Assembly (NCBI GenBank): GCA_026400935.1
Contig: JAPLNX010000518.1
Location: 1-59,803, forward strand
DNA length: 59,803 bases
Reading direction: 5' to 3'
DNA from: Planctomycetia bacterium
GTDB taxonomy: Bacteria > Planctomycetota > Planctomycetia > Planctomycetales > Planctomycetaceae
Part shown: positions 44,632 through 53,798 of the stretch, piece by piece
How the letters are laid out: every line of letters starts with the position of its first letter
How positions within the stretch are numbered: the first letter of the stretch is position 1
Notes under the pieces: model-generated
What the model was told of the DNA's origin: nothing
What the model saw: the letters and a program-made list of their open reading frames with translations, nothing else
The model's database searches: none
Program-made: the position numbers and the translations under genes

Positions 44632-46122
44632 ATGGAAGACCGGATTGTGGCTCGCGGAATTACGTTTGATGACGTCCTGCTGGAGCCAGCGTACTCGGAA
44701 GTGATGCCTGCGGAAGTTGACGTTTCGTCGAAGTTGACTCGAAACGTCACGCTGAATGTGCCGGTCGTGAGCAGTCCGATGGACACCGTCACCGAAGCAG
44801 AGATGGCCATCGCGTTAGCTCAAGAGGGCGGAATCGGCATCGTTCACAAGAATATGACCATCGAGCAGCAAGGATTGCAGGTCGAGCGGGTGAAGCGATC
44901 CGAGCACGGTGTCATCGTCGATCCGGTCACTCTGCCGCCCGAAGCGAGCGTCCGCGAGGCGATGAAAATCATGGACGAGCGAAATATCGGCGGCGTCCCG
45001 ATCACTCAGAACGGCAAGCTGGTAGGGATCTTAACGCGACGCGACCTGCGTTTTCTGGAGTCGAGCGACACGAAAGTCGCCGACGTAATGACTAAAGACA
45101 AACTGGTCACAGCACACGAACACACCGACTTAGTTACCGCGCAACGATTACTCCTAGAAAACAAAGTGGAGAAACTTCTCTTAATTGACGACCAATATCA
45201 ATTGCGTGGACTGATCACGATCAAAGACATCGACAAGAACCTGCGCTTTCCGCGTGCGTCGAAGGACGCTCGCGGTCGTCTGCGGGTCGGGGCGGCGATC
45301 GGCGTGTTCGATTACGAACGGGCCGCTTGCTTGCTGGAGAAGGGCGTGGATGTGCTGGTGGTGGATTCGGCTCACGGCCACTCGAAGAACGTCATCGAGA
45401 CCGTGCGCGAAATCAAACGCCGCTGGAACATCGACGTCGTCGCCGGCAACGTCGCGACCACAGAAGGGGCGAAGGATCTGGTCAAAGCGGGAGCGGATGC
45501 GGTCAAAGTCGGAATTGGACCAGGTTCCATTTGCACGACGCGCATCATCTCCGGAGTCGGGGTTCCTCAACTCACCGCGATTTACAACGCGGCGAAAGGG
45601 GTCGCTGACACCGATGTTCCGATCATTGCCGACGGCGGCATCCGCTACAGCGGCGACGTCACGAAAGCTCTCGCAGCGGGAGCCCACACCGTGATGCTCG
45701 GCGGTCTGTTAGCGGGTTTGGATGAGTCACCGGGCGAGATGATCCTGTACCAAGGTCGCAGCTTTAAGCGATACCGCGGCATGGGATCGCTCGGAGCGAT
45801 GATGAAAGGTTCGGCTGACCGTTATCGGCAGACGATGACTAAGGAAGAAGACGAGAAATCGACACAGAAGAAGCTCGTCCCCGAAGGGGTCGAGGGGCGA
45901 GTTGCCTACCGCGGCCCATTGCATAGTTTTCTATATCAATTGATTGGCGGCCTCCGAGCGGGCATGGGCTATCTCGGCACCGCGAACATCACCGAGCTCA
46001 GGACGAACACTCGGTTTTTGCAGATCTCACCTGCGACGGTTAGGGAGAACCATCCTCATGACATCGCCATCACACAAGAAGCTCCAAACTACACTGCGGA
46101 GCACGCTCCGGATTCCCACTAA
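44632..46122 (+). CDS. guaB: inosine-5'-monophosphate dehydrogenase
   Basis: 496 residues from ATG at 44632 (GGAG upstream); the longer ORF at 44617 has no site. It converts IMP to XMP with NAD, the first committed step to GMP. Seen: [14 protein letters not shown], two CBS domains (about 95-215, [28 protein letters not shown]), [20 protein letters not shown], and the loop [11 protein letters not shown] with catalytic Cys301. The flap residues RGMGSLGAM and the C-terminal [25 protein letters not shown] (monovalent-cation and IMP-binding region) follow. The last 65 bp overlap the start of the next gene. Confidence 0.97.
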   Translation: MEDRIVARGITFDDVLLEPAYSEVMPAEVDVSSKLTRNVTLNVPVVSSPMDTVTEAEMAIALAQEGGIGIVHKNMTIEQQGLQVERVKRSEHGVIVDPVTLPPEASVREAMKIMDERNIGGVPITQNGKLVGILTRRDLRFLESSDTKVADVMTKDKLVTAHEHTDLVTAQRLLLENKVEKLLLIDDQYQLRGLITIKDIDKNLRFPRASKDARGRLRVGAAIGVFDYERAACLLEKGVDVLVVDSAHGHSKNVIETVREIKRRWNIDVVAGNVATTEGAKDLVKAGADAVKVGIGPGSICTTRIISGVGVPQLTAIYNAAKGVADTDVPIIADGGIRYSGDVTKALAAGAHTVMLGGLLAGLDESPGEMILYQGRSFKRYRGMGSLGAMMKGSADRYRQTMTKEEDEKSTQKKLVPEGVEGRVAYRGPLHSFLYQLIGGLRAGMGYLGTANITELRTNTRFLQISPATVRENHPHDIAITQEAPNYTAEHAPDSH

Positions 46123-47176
46123 GGGACGTCGTTCTGGCTGGTCCAAATTGGCCGCTGCATCTTGCAGCGGCCTTCTCGGCCTGACAATCGTCTTCGGCGG
46201 ACCGAGTTCCACCGAAGCGGGTGTCCGCGAGTTGTTCACCAAGCCAAGCGGCAAGGATGCGGCAGCGACCGCTGCCGCATCAAGCAAGGTAGCTACGCCG
46301 ATTGTGAAAACGTCGGCTCGAAAGACGATCGGCAGTGCCAAAATTGGCCCGGCAAGGCGTCCCGGATCGCAGCTTGTCGCCCAGAACGATGATCCGCTGA
46401 ACCGCCTACGCCAGCGCGATCCCGAAAGCCGGTTCCGCGAATCGGTTGATGGGAGTAACACGGCTCCCGTTGATGCCACGAAGTCAGCGACGACCGCTCG
46501 CAGGTCACAAACGACTGCGTTCAATGAAAACCCGCTGGATGACGCAGCGCAGCCTAGAAGCTCAGTTGAACCGTCTCCAATTCAACCTCCAGAAACGCGT
46601 CTCGCCGCACTGGATGCTCCGCAACCTTCCGATGGCGAGGTTCCAGAGCCGGTCACTAGCCCTGCTCACCTCAAGAAAATTTCCGACATTCAGCCGTTCT
46701 ATGACTACCACCCTGCGACAGCGATCAAAGGAGAAGTTTGCTGGAACTTGTGCCCTCGACCTGATGGACAGTCTTGCCAAGCAGACGAAAATGGCAACGT
46801 TCCGGAGTGCCCCAATGAATTTAAATTGGGAGAAGAAGCATACGTATCTCGCCCGATGAACGACTGCCTGTATCAGTGGCGAGCCTCGGATCAATGGCAC
46901 AATCCGCTTTACTTTGAAGACCCAGCCCTGGAACGATACGGCCACACTCACCACGAACTGCTTCAGCCGGCTGTTTCGATTGCTCGTTTTGGCGTCCAGT
47001 TCGCTGGTTTGCCATATCAGATGGCGATCGATCCGGTTTGCAAGAAGATGTATACGCTCGGCTATTACCGACCGGGTGAATGTGCTCCGAAGAAGTACTA
47101 CCAAATTCCGTGGAACACCCACGCCGCCGCAACGGAAGCGGCCGCATGGACGGGATTGTTCTTTATCTTCCCGTAA
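46058..47176 (+). CDS. secreted protein with Cys-containing C-terminal half, unknown
   Basis: 372 residues from ATG at 46058 (AGGGAG 11 bases upstream), inside the last 65 bp of guaB. Residues 25-50 ([20 protein letters not shown] then PSSTEAG) look like a signal peptide. The middle (about 50-200) is Ser/Thr/Ala/Pro-rich and disordered. The C-terminal half is compact: [41 protein letters not shown], then [42 protein letters not shown], with seven Cys that could form disulfides. I recall similar sequences only from planctomycetes. No function can be assigned. Its start within guaB suggests translation coupled to guaB. Confidence 0.7.
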   Translation: MTSPSHKKLQTTLRSTLRIPTKGRRSGWSKLAAASCSGLLGLTIVFGGPSSTEAGVRELFTKPSGKDAAATAAASSKVATPIVKTSARKTIGSAKIGPARRPGSQLVAQNDDPLNRLRQRDPESRFRESVDGSNTAPVDATKSATTARRSQTTAFNENPLDDAAQPRSSVEPSPIQPPETRLAALDAPQPSDGEVPEPVTSPAHLKKISDIQPFYDYHPATAIKGEVCWNLCPRPDGQSCQADENGNVPECPNEFKLGEEAYVSRPMNDCLYQWRASDQWHNPLYFEDPALERYGHTHHELLQPAVSIARFGVQFAGLPYQMAIDPVCKKMYTLGYYRPGECAPKKYYQIPWNTHAAATEAAAWTGLFFIFP

Positions 47177-47206
47177 AAGCTTGGTCGTGCTGCGTCTGAA
47201 TTCCAA

Positions 47207-47237
47207 AGCCCGGCATCCTCGCGATGACGGGCTTTCT
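47207..47237 (+). terminator. hairpin terminator after the secreted protein gene
   Basis: AAAGCCCG (47207-47214) pairs with CGGGCTTT (47230-47237), followed by CTTCTTG. An 8-bp stem located 31 bp after the stop codon. Confidence 0.75.
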
Positions 47238-47416
47238 TCTTGTAAGGACGACTTTTCCACGCGCGGACAAATCGGCCTCCGTTCCATAACCGGAATTCTC
47301 AACCTCGACGAATCGCCGTTTACGACGCAATTCTTCGCCGACACTTGCCACTGCGATGCCGCTCTGTTCTGTTATGCGTCCCAAATTGAGCGAGGTCAGT
47401 CCTTAATCAAGCGTCC

Positions 47417-47523
47417 CACCGAGCTTGTCTCGATGGTTAACGGGCTTTTGCAGTACCGCAATCACGATTTCAAGCGAATCACTGCGTAGTGCAAAGCCCG
47501 AATCCACTGAGACAAGCTCAGTG
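47417..47523. repeat. 107-bp palindromic element (CACTGAGCTTGTCTCAGTGG family)
   Basis: Left arm 47417-47455 and right arm 47487-47523 are near-perfect inverted copies, including two sub-blocks (GAGCTTGTCTC and CGGGCTTT). A smaller palindrome, GAGACAAGCTC, is nested at the tip. This is the only structured item in the 434-bp gap 47177-47610, apart from the terminator at 47207. No ORF is supported there. Confidence 0.7.
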
Positions 47524-47610
47524 CGGCTGGAAAAGTCGCTTGATTGACGATTCGTAGATCGACCTCAAAAGGCAGAAGAAATTGTTTCACTGACTTCATC
47601 GCAGGACATC

Positions 47611-48024
47611 ATGCCACACACTCCTTCACAAGCTCTGGCCGACGACCTCATTCGCCGACTGGACGACCTGATTTGCGACGCTGAGCGGAAAACAAAACCG
47701 CTCGAAGTTGACCCGTATCGCAGCCAACTTTTTGAACTATTCGTGCTTGCCGACGCCAGCGGTTTGATGGCTGACGGTTCCGAACCTGATCTATCTCCAG
47801 ATGGTGTTAGCCGAGCACTCGCTCAACATTGGGGTCTCGCAGCTGCAGCGACATCCTCGCACCAATCTCAGAGCAAACTTTCGCCGGAACACCTTTCCAA
47901 GATGCGGCTACTTTGGTCATTCCTCCGCATGTGGATGGAGTGGCAATACGCCTGGAGTCGCTGGGCTGAGTTTCGTGGTGCGGGTCAGCAGTTAGAACCG
48001 GCGGTGCCTGAGATCGCTCATTAG
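47611..48024 (+). CDS. small conserved hypothetical protein
   Basis: 137 residues, acidic, mainly helical, no signal peptide or membrane segment. The N-terminal third has LADDLIRRLDDLICDAERK, then PYRSQLFELFVLADASGLMADGSEPDLSPDGVSRAL, and the C-terminal third is Trp-rich (RLLWSFLRMWMEWQYAWSRWAEFR). No known domain is recognised. The start at 47611 has only a weak site. The next gene on the strand, bshB1, is 123 bp away and separated by a palindromic element, so it may be an independent unit. A planctomycete-specific family is my guess. Confidence 0.55.
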   Translation: MPHTPSQALADDLIRRLDDLICDAERKTKPLEVDPYRSQLFELFVLADASGLMADGSEPDLSPDGVSRALAQHWGLAAAATSSHQSQSKLSPEHLSKMRLLWSFLRMWMEWQYAWSRWAEFRGAGQQLEPAVPEIAH

Positions 48025-48047
48025 CGAGTAAGGCTGAATGGCCCCGT

Positions 48048-48119
48048 GCTCCGGTTTTCCGAACCGAGCGAAAAGAGCCGCTAGCGAGAATTGATCCTCC
48101 CGATTTGAAAAACCGGGCT
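48048..48119. repeat. palindromic element (GCTCCGGTTTTCCGAACC family), copy 3
   Basis: The left arm near 48048-48065 and right arm 48103-48119 (ATTTGAAAAACCGGGCT) are inverted but more diverged than in the other two copies (7905-7956 and 31124-31213). Confidence 0.5.
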
Positions 48120-48147
48120 ACAAAGATACCGGCGACGTTGAGACGAC

Positions 48148-48855
48148 GTGAAAACACCTTCCGCACCGCTTGATGTTTTGGTCGTCGCTCCGCATCCCGA
48201 TGATGCAGAGATCGGCGTCGGTGGAACAATCCTCGCCTGCCGTCTGCAAGGGCTACGAGTCGGCGTCATCGACCTCACAACAGGTGAACCGACCCCGCAT
48301 GGTTCGCGGGAACGTCGAGCAAGCGAGACTGATGCGGCCACAAGAATTCTTGGACTCGATTGGCGAGCGAATCTCGGCTTGCCGAATCGGAGCTTAGAAG
48401 CGAATCTCGAATCGCGTCGCGCACTTGCATCGGTCTTTCGACTGACACGACCGAAAATCATCGTCGCTCCGTATTGGGAAGACGCCCATCCCGATCACGT
48501 TGTCGCCAGCCGCTTGGCCGATGATGCTCGCTTTTGGAGCAAGCTCTCAAAAACCGACATGCTAGGTGAACCGTACTGGCCACCGAAGATGCTGTACTTC
48601 TTCAGCATTCATTTGCGGATCCATCCGAAGCCCTCGTTCGTGTTCGATATCACGCCACACATTCACCAGAAGATGGCCGCGATTCACTGCTACGAATCGC
48701 AGTTCATCACCGGACGCGAGCAAACATTTCCGAGTCCACTCGACGACATTCGTGATCGAGCCCGTTATTGGGGTTGGACGATCGGCACCTCGTTCGCCGA
48801 ACCGTTCGCCAACCGCGAAGAGATAGGGCTGAGTAATCTGAAAGCGCTGTTGTGA
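48148..48855 (+). CDS. bshB1: bacillithiol biosynthesis deacetylase BshB1
   Basis: 235 residues from GTG at 48148. It is a PIG-L family zinc deacetylase that removes the acetyl group from N-acetylglucosaminyl-malate, the second step in making bacillithiol. Seen: the zinc motif [15 protein letters not shown] (HPDD), the BshB1 signature [44 protein letters not shown], and [12 protein letters not shown] with the third zinc-ligand His. Length matches the family (about 230-240). bshA and bshC are not in this window. The stop is four bases before the MoaD-like gene, so they should be co-transcribed. Confidence 0.9.
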   Translation: MKTPSAPLDVLVVAPHPDDAEIGVGGTILACRLQGLRVGVIDLTTGEPTPHGSRERRASETDAATRILGLDWRANLGLPNRSLEANLESRRALASVFRLTRPKIIVAPYWEDAHPDHVVASRLADDARFWSKLSKTDMLGEPYWPPKMLYFFSIHLRIHPKPSFVFDITPHIHQKMAAIHCYESQFITGREQTFPSPLDDIRDRARYWGWTIGTSFAEPFANREEIGLSNLKALL

Positions 48856-48859
48856 TGCC

Positions 48860-49135
48860 ATGCCAAACGTGCGAGTCGAATTCTTCGGAGTCCCTCGACA
48901 TCAAGTTGGCGTGACCGCGCTCGATGTTGAAGTTCAATCACTGACACTGGCCAACGTACTTCTGGCAACGGCAGCAAGGCTCCCCGAATTCGGCAATCGC
49001 TGCCTCGACGGTTCACGGCTAAAGCCGGGACTGCTCGCCAACATCAACGGACGCTGCTTCACCACTGACTCCGCGATGCCACTTTGTGACCAAGACGCCG
49101 TCTTGATTCTTTCATCAGATGTCGGCGGGCATTGA
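48860..49135 (+). CDS. MoaD/ThiS-family ubiquitin-like sulfur carrier
   Basis: 91 residues. The beta-grasp fold is suggested by VRVEFFGVPRHQVGV at the start, LPEFGNRCLDGSRLKPGLLANINGRCF in the middle, and the end DAVLILSSDVGGH. MoaD and ThiS proteins end in Gly-Gly, whose C-terminus is adenylated and carries sulfur for molybdopterin or thiazole synthesis. Here one His follows GG, so it would need trimming, or it works in another way. It sits between bshB1 and an aldehyde oxidoreductase that needs a pterin cofactor, so a MoaD role for that enzyme is a good guess. Confidence 0.75.
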   Translation: MPNVRVEFFGVPRHQVGVTALDVEVQSLTLANVLLATAARLPEFGNRCLDGSRLKPGLLANINGRCFTTDSAMPLCDQDAVLILSSDVGGH

Positions 49136-49190
49136 TATTGGCCAAGAGACAGTGCTTGGGAGTACTCCATCATTTCTATTGAACTGACGA

Positions 49191-49257
49191 TGGAGACCAC
49201 AAAGACACGAAGAACTGCAAATGACGGCGGACGAATCTTTGTGCCTTCGTGCCTTTC
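49191..49257. repeat. dispersed GAGACCACAAAGACACGAAG repeat
   Basis: AAAGACACGAAG (49201-49212) faces CTTCGTGCCTTT (49244-49255), a near-perfect inverted pair. It belongs to the same family as 3221-3253 and the diverged copy at 40711-40771. Confidence 0.6.
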
Positions 49258-49320
49258 TAGTAGATCATCTGCTGGCGTTCTATTCTATTTTCAATAGAAA
49301 GTTGAGTAAGCGAACGGGTC

Positions 49321-49365
49321 GGCGTAAGCCCCCGGTTTATATGAAGTCACCGCGGGACTCACGCC
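49321..49365. repeat. small palindromic element (GGCGTAAGCCCCCGGT)
   Basis: GGCGTAAGCCCCCGGT (49321-49336) faces ACCGCGGGACTCACGCC (49349-49365) with a few mismatches. It lies about 50 bp before the aldehyde oxidoreductase gene and might also act as a leader hairpin. Confidence 0.5.
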
Positions 49366-49414
49366 GCTCCCTCGCCTGCATAGTTTTCTCTGCGGGTCTA
49401 CTTAGACTTCGCCC

Positions 49415-51217
49415 ATGACTGATTCCATTGGCGGCTACCATCAACGCTATTTACGCATCGACCTGTCGACTCTACAGAGCGTCGAGCGCCCGATTCCTCC
49501 GCAGGTTTTACGTGCGTATCTCGGCGGTAGCGGCTTGGGGACATGGTTGCTATTGGAGGAAGAGGCTGCCCAGTTTGATCCGCTATCGCCCGAAGCGGCC
49601 TTGGCGTTTGTCTTCAGCCCTCTCGTTGGCAGCCCGTTAACGACGTCGGCGAAGTTTGTCGTCTTGGCGAAGTCACCGTTGACGGGACGAATCAATGACT
49701 CGCTTTCGTCTTCTCATTTTGCGATCACCGGAAAAAAAACTGGCTACGACGCAATCGTGATTGTCGGAGCAGCGGAGCAACCAACGAGCGTGATCATCGA
49801 CGATCACGGCGTGCGGTTTGAGTCGGCGACGCAACTGTGGGGTCAGTCGAGTCGCGTGGCCGCCGATCAACTGCGTGACCAAATCGGACCACAATACCGA
49901 GTCGCGGCGATCGGCCCGGCGGGAGAGAATTTGGTTCGTTATGCAACGATCTCGCACGATGGTCGACACGCCGGACGCGGCGGACTCGGTGCAGTGATGG
50001 GGTCAAAACAGTTAAAGGCGATTGCCGTCAGTGGCGAGCAGCAGACCGGCTATGCACATCCGAACGCGCTGATAGCTTATGCGAAGGATTTGTCGCGAAA
50101 GTCGTTTGGTCCGGCGACAGCGAAGTATCGCGAACTCGGAACTGTCAGCAATCTGTTGGTCTTCAATCGGCTCGGAACGTTGCCGACGCGAAACTTTCAA
50201 AGCGGTTCGTTCGAGTCAGCCGCATCACTCGCTCCCGAACAACTCGCCCAAAATCGCGAGCGAACGCGGACTTCCTGCGCCGCCTGCACGATCGGCTGCG
50301 AGCACATCTTCCCTCTCAAATCACTCGACCCCAATTCGGCGAACTCCGGCGTTCGTCTGGAATACGAAAGCCTGTTCGCACTCGGCTCGCTATGCGGTGT
50401 CTCTGATCCGCAAGTGGTATTGCAGGCAGCTTCACTCTGCGACGAACTCGGCTTGGACACAATCAGCACAGGAGGCACGATCGCTTTTGCTATGGAGTGT
50501 GCCGAACGCGGATTGCTCGATGCACCGAGTTTGCGATTCGGCAACGGAGCGGCGTTGCTCGACACGATCCGACTGGTCGGTCACCGCGAGGGGCTCGGCG
50601 AATTGCTATCGCGCGGCAGTCGCGCGGCGGCCGAGCAAATTGGGCAAGGCTCGGAGGAGTTCGCTCCACACGTCAAAGGACTGGAGATTCCTGGCTACGA
50701 GCCACGAGCCGTGCAAACGATGGCTCTCGGATTCGCTGTCGGTACTCGCGGTGCTGATCACAACCGGAGCAGTGCGTATCAAGTCGATTTCTCGGACAAA
50801 GTTGATCGGCTGCACGTCGATGAGACGTCCGTCGTTCATGCCATCCAAACAGAAAACGAAGCGACGTTGATGGACTCGCTGATCTTATGCAAATTCCTGC
50901 GTGGCGTCTTCGACGACAAACTTGCGGCGATGGCGGAAATGCTGCGACTCGTCACTGGTTGGGATATCTCCGCGAGCGAACTGACCAAGACTGCCGATCG
51001 CATCATTTCAGCCAAGAAACTGTTCAACATCCGCGCCGGTTGGACTCCCGCAGAAGACACACTCCCGTCTCGGTTCTTCAACGAACCGCTCACCAACAGC
51101 GGCGAAGCGAGTACCGGAGCCATACTGACTCGCGAACAACTTCAACGCATGATTGAAACGTACAACCTCGCCCGCGCCTGGACGACAGATGGCTGGCTCA
51201 CCGGCGAATTGAAATAG
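49415..51217 (+). CDS. tungsten-type aldehyde ferredoxin oxidoreductase
   Basis: 600 residues, the length of the AOR family. Seen: the N-terminal YLRIDLSTLQSVERPIP and LGGSGLGTWLL, pterin-contacting ISHDGRHAGRGGLGAVMGSKQLKAIAVSG, and the Fe-S cluster ligands C288, C291, C295 (CAACTIGCEH) with C492 in LILCKFLRG. These are the AOR family cysteines that hold a 4Fe-4S cluster. The enzyme oxidises aldehydes to acids with a tungsto- or molybdopterin cofactor and ferredoxin. It lies after a MoaD-like gene and 15 bp before bioA. The exact substrate, and whether W or Mo is used, cannot be seen. No ferredoxin gene is adjacent. Confidence 0.93.
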   Translation: MTDSIGGYHQRYLRIDLSTLQSVERPIPPQVLRAYLGGSGLGTWLLLEEEAAQFDPLSPEAALAFVFSPLVGSPLTTSAKFVVLAKSPLTGRINDSLSSSHFAITGKKTGYDAIVIVGAAEQPTSVIIDDHGVRFESATQLWGQSSRVAADQLRDQIGPQYRVAAIGPAGENLVRYATISHDGRHAGRGGLGAVMGSKQLKAIAVSGEQQTGYAHPNALIAYAKDLSRKSFGPATAKYRELGTVSNLLVFNRLGTLPTRNFQSGSFESAASLAPEQLAQNRERTRTSCAACTIGCEHIFPLKSLDPNSANSGVRLEYESLFALGSLCGVSDPQVVLQAASLCDELGLDTISTGGTIAFAMECAERGLLDAPSLRFGNGAALLDTIRLVGHREGLGELLSRGSRAAAEQIGQGSEEFAPHVKGLEIPGYEPRAVQTMALGFAVGTRGADHNRSSAYQVDFSDKVDRLHVDETSVVHAIQTENEATLMDSLILCKFLRGVFDDKLAAMAEMLRLVTGWDISASELTKTADRIISAKKLFNIRAGWTPAEDTLPSRFFNEPLTNSGEASTGAILTREQLQRMIETYNLARAWTTDGWLTGELK

Positions 51218-51232
51218 GGAAATTGGTCATTC

Positions 51233-52606
51233 ATGAATCATGCCTCACTTCGTGAACTGGACAACGCACATGTCTGGCATCCGTTTTGTCAAATGCAGGA
51301 CTTCGTTACGGACGATGCACCGATCATTGCATCGGCAGAGGGGTTTGAATTGATCGACGCCGAGGGACGGCGTTATCTCGACGGCGTCTCGTCGTTGTGG
51401 TGCAACGTGCATGGGCACCGGGTTCCAAAGATCGACGAAGCGATTCGTCAGCAGTTGGATCACGTCTCGCATACCACGTTATTGGGGCTATCGAATGTGC
51501 CATCGATTGAGTTGGCACAACGCTTAATCGAGACAACGTCTCATTTGTCGCCAAACAGTAACGATACGCCGCTCACGAAGGTCTTCTATTCGGATGACGG
51601 CGCGACTGCGGTCGAAGTAGCGTTGAAGCTTGCCTATCAATTTCATCGCCAAAAACCACAGCCAGAAGCTCGCGATTTATTCGTCGGCTTGTCGGGTGCC
51701 TATCACGGTGACACAGTCGGAACCGCGAGTGTTGGCAACATCGACGCCTTTCATCGCAGTTACGAACGACTTTTGTTCCCGACGCTGCGAGTCCCCTGCC
51801 CTGCCACTTTTCGAGTCCCTCTCGGCTTTGATGCGAGTTCGTGGCAGGCCCATTGCTTCACCGAACTCGAACGGACGCTCGCCGAAAACGCCGACCGCAT
51901 CGCCGCCTTCATCATCGAACCGCTCGTACAAGCGGCAGCTGGCATAATTGTCCATCCCGAAGGCTACCTCCGCCGCGTGCGAGAACTCACCAATCGTCAC
52001 GGTATCTTGTTGATCGCAGACGAAGTTGCTGTCGGCTTCGGTCGCACCGGGACAATGTTCGCATGCGAGCAAGAATCGATCGTTCCGGATTTCCTCTGCC
52101 TGTCGAAGGGTATCACCGGCGGCTACCTGCCGCTGGCCGCAACGCTCACGACCGACGAGGTCTATTCCGCCTTCCTCGGCCCACCCGGTTCCGGACGAAC
52201 CTTCTTCCACGGCCACACCTACACCGGCAATCCGCTCGGCTGTGCGGCGGCTCTCGCTTCGCTCGATTTGTTTGAACAAAACCAAGTCCTCGCTAACGTG
52301 GCTGAGTGTACGTCGCTATTGGTTCGACGATTGGAAGAAATCCAAGACTGGCCTCACGTCGGAAACATCCGCCAAAAAGGGATCCTCGTCGGCATCGAAC
52401 TCGTCGCTGACAAAGCCACTCACCAGCCATTCGCCACGTCAGACCGCATCGGACATCGTGTCACCCTCGAAGCTCGAAAACGCGGTCTCTTCACACGCTC
52501 GCTCGGCGACGTCATCACGATTGTTCCAGCTCCGGCAATGCCACCAGGCTTGGTCAATCGACTCTGTAACGAACTGTTCGCTTCGCTGGAATCAGTTACC
52601 CAATGA
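51233..52606 (+). CDS. bioA: adenosylmethionine-8-amino-7-oxononanoate aminotransferase
   Basis: 457 residues, class III PLP aminotransferase that makes 7,8-diaminopelargonate from KAPA using S-adenosylmethionine as amino donor, in biotin synthesis. Seen: [11 protein letters not shown] (WHPFTQ.. start of BioA), [33 protein letters not shown], the cofactor loop [43 protein letters not shown], and the Schiff-base Lys in [18 protein letters not shown], followed by [19 protein letters not shown]. These are typical of the longer BioA. It is 15 bp downstream of the oxidoreductase, so likely co-transcribed; no other biotin gene is here. Confidence 0.93.
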   Translation: MNHASLRELDNAHVWHPFCQMQDFVTDDAPIIASAEGFELIDAEGRRYLDGVSSLWCNVHGHRVPKIDEAIRQQLDHVSHTTLLGLSNVPSIELAQRLIETTSHLSPNSNDTPLTKVFYSDDGATAVEVALKLAYQFHRQKPQPEARDLFVGLSGAYHGDTVGTASVGNIDAFHRSYERLLFPTLRVPCPATFRVPLGFDASSWQAHCFTELERTLAENADRIAAFIIEPLVQAAAGIIVHPEGYLRRVRELTNRHGILLIADEVAVGFGRTGTMFACEQESIVPDFLCLSKGITGGYLPLAATLTTDEVYSAFLGPPGSGRTFFHGHTYTGNPLGCAAALASLDLFEQNQVLANVAECTSLLVRRLEEIQDWPHVGNIRQKGILVGIELVADKATHQPFATSDRIGHRVTLEARKRGLFTRSLGDVITIVPAPAMPPGLVNRLCNELFASLESVTQ

Positions 52607-52628
52607 GGCAGAACGACAGCCGAGCGAC

Positions 52629-53573
52629 TCAGATTGAGCGATCTTCGGCAGACTTAACTTCGTCGCTCAGCCAACTGAAATCCGATACCTCGGTTGTCGT
52701 GGAGTTGCTCGCTTCATCTTTCGGTCGTCTTCGAAAGCCACCAACAATCATGAAGCCAAGCGACAAAACCATGAGGACACCGACCTCAACAGCGGTCAGA
52801 GTCTTTGCACGGTGATTCGGAGATTGGATAACAGTTTTTGAAGAAACCGTGCGGCTCAGAGTTTTCGCGAGAAGTAATGGCGCGGTGTGGTAGTTGCCGG
52901 TCGTCGCGTAGCTGTATCGTTTGAAAAAATAGCCGGTCGCGCGAACTCGAATTGCGGGCTTCAATTGGTCGCCGAAAGGAATTCCCGGAGGGAGGAGGTT
53001 GCAGACCACGCGGTAGGGATTGAGGCCGGAATCGGTTGTGAAGATCCAAGCTTCATAGGCTTCTAATTTATTAGCGTCATTATCTGCGTTTGTGATGTGG
53101 TTCAGACGTCTGAGGTCTCCTTCGATCGTGATGAGTTCGCCTCGGAAGCGATCTGGCTCTAGCATCAAAACGGCAAACGGAACACCTCGCTGAGCCAATC
53201 GTTCGAGGTCCGGTTCTTCGACGTTGCTCGCGTGTTTAAGCAAGGATTCGTAGGCCGCTTGCTCGGCTTGGGGGATGCCGAATGCGTTGTCCGAGACAGA
53301 AGCAAGAGACGCTAAACTGTTGTGCGAATTCAACTCACGGAAAGATTTACCTTCCGCTCGCACTTTGGGAGATTCGTCGTCGGAATTCAGAATGCGGCCT
53401 AATCGGCGAGCGGCCTCTTTCGTCAGTCCTGGCAGACCATTGGCCGACCGCGAAACCTGGTTGCGGCGAGCGAACCAACTCGCAATCAACATCGTTGGCA
53501 CCAGCGTAATCATCCACAAGATGATGCGCCACGATGGGGCCGATGGCTGTTTGTTTTCGGATTTAAATCGCAT
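52629..53573 (-). CDS. bitopic membrane protein, paralog of the gene at 55777
   Basis: 314 residues. Membrane segments at about 16-36 (WRIILWMITLVPTMLIASWF) and about 265-288 (VEVGVLMVLSLGFMIVGGF) enclose a roughly 220-residue extracytoplasmic part. The part contains LERLAQRGVPFAVLMLEPDRFRGELITIEGDLRRLNHI, YEAWIFTTDSGLNPYRVVCNLLPPGIPFG and RVRATGYFFKRYSY. The protein encoded at 55777-56796 has the same blocks (TAQRDVPFAQLWAEPDLFRG, YELWGWTEDSRSYPFVVVLPELP, VGYFLKWMSYQ) and the same two-helix layout. No known family is recognised. It is divergent from the ExbB-like gene, 225 bp away. Confidence 0.75.
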   Translation of the reverse strand: MRFKSENKQPSAPSWRIILWMITLVPTMLIASWFARRNQVSRSANGLPGLTKEAARRLGRILNSDDESPKVRAEGKSFRELNSHNSLASLASVSDNAFGIPQAEQAAYESLLKHASNVEEPDLERLAQRGVPFAVLMLEPDRFRGELITIEGDLRRLNHITNADNDANKLEAYEAWIFTTDSGLNPYRVVCNLLPPGIPFGDQLKPAIRVRATGYFFKRYSYATTGNYHTAPLLLAKTLSRTVSSKTVIQSPNHRAKTLTAVEVGVLMVLSLGFMIVGGFRRRPKDEASNSTTTEVSDFSWLSDEVKSAEDRSI

Positions 53574-53798
53574 GTTGGCTGGCGTGCCCGAAAAGTTCGT
53601 TTAGCCGCGAATTAAGGCTGAGCGATGGAAGTGAGTATCAGAAACACATTCCGGCTAGCCAGCACTGCGGGTTACAAAGGAACGGCGTCTCGACGCGGCA
53701 TTGCAGTGATCTGCGTCGCATTTGCAAATGGTACGCGGGCTTGCCACGATACGAGTCCTGATTTCCATATCACGGATCTCACACCTCGGGAGTGCTAC

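Noticed and set aside
46562-47344. 260-residue minus-strand frame
   Set aside because: Shadow of the secreted protein at 46058-47176.
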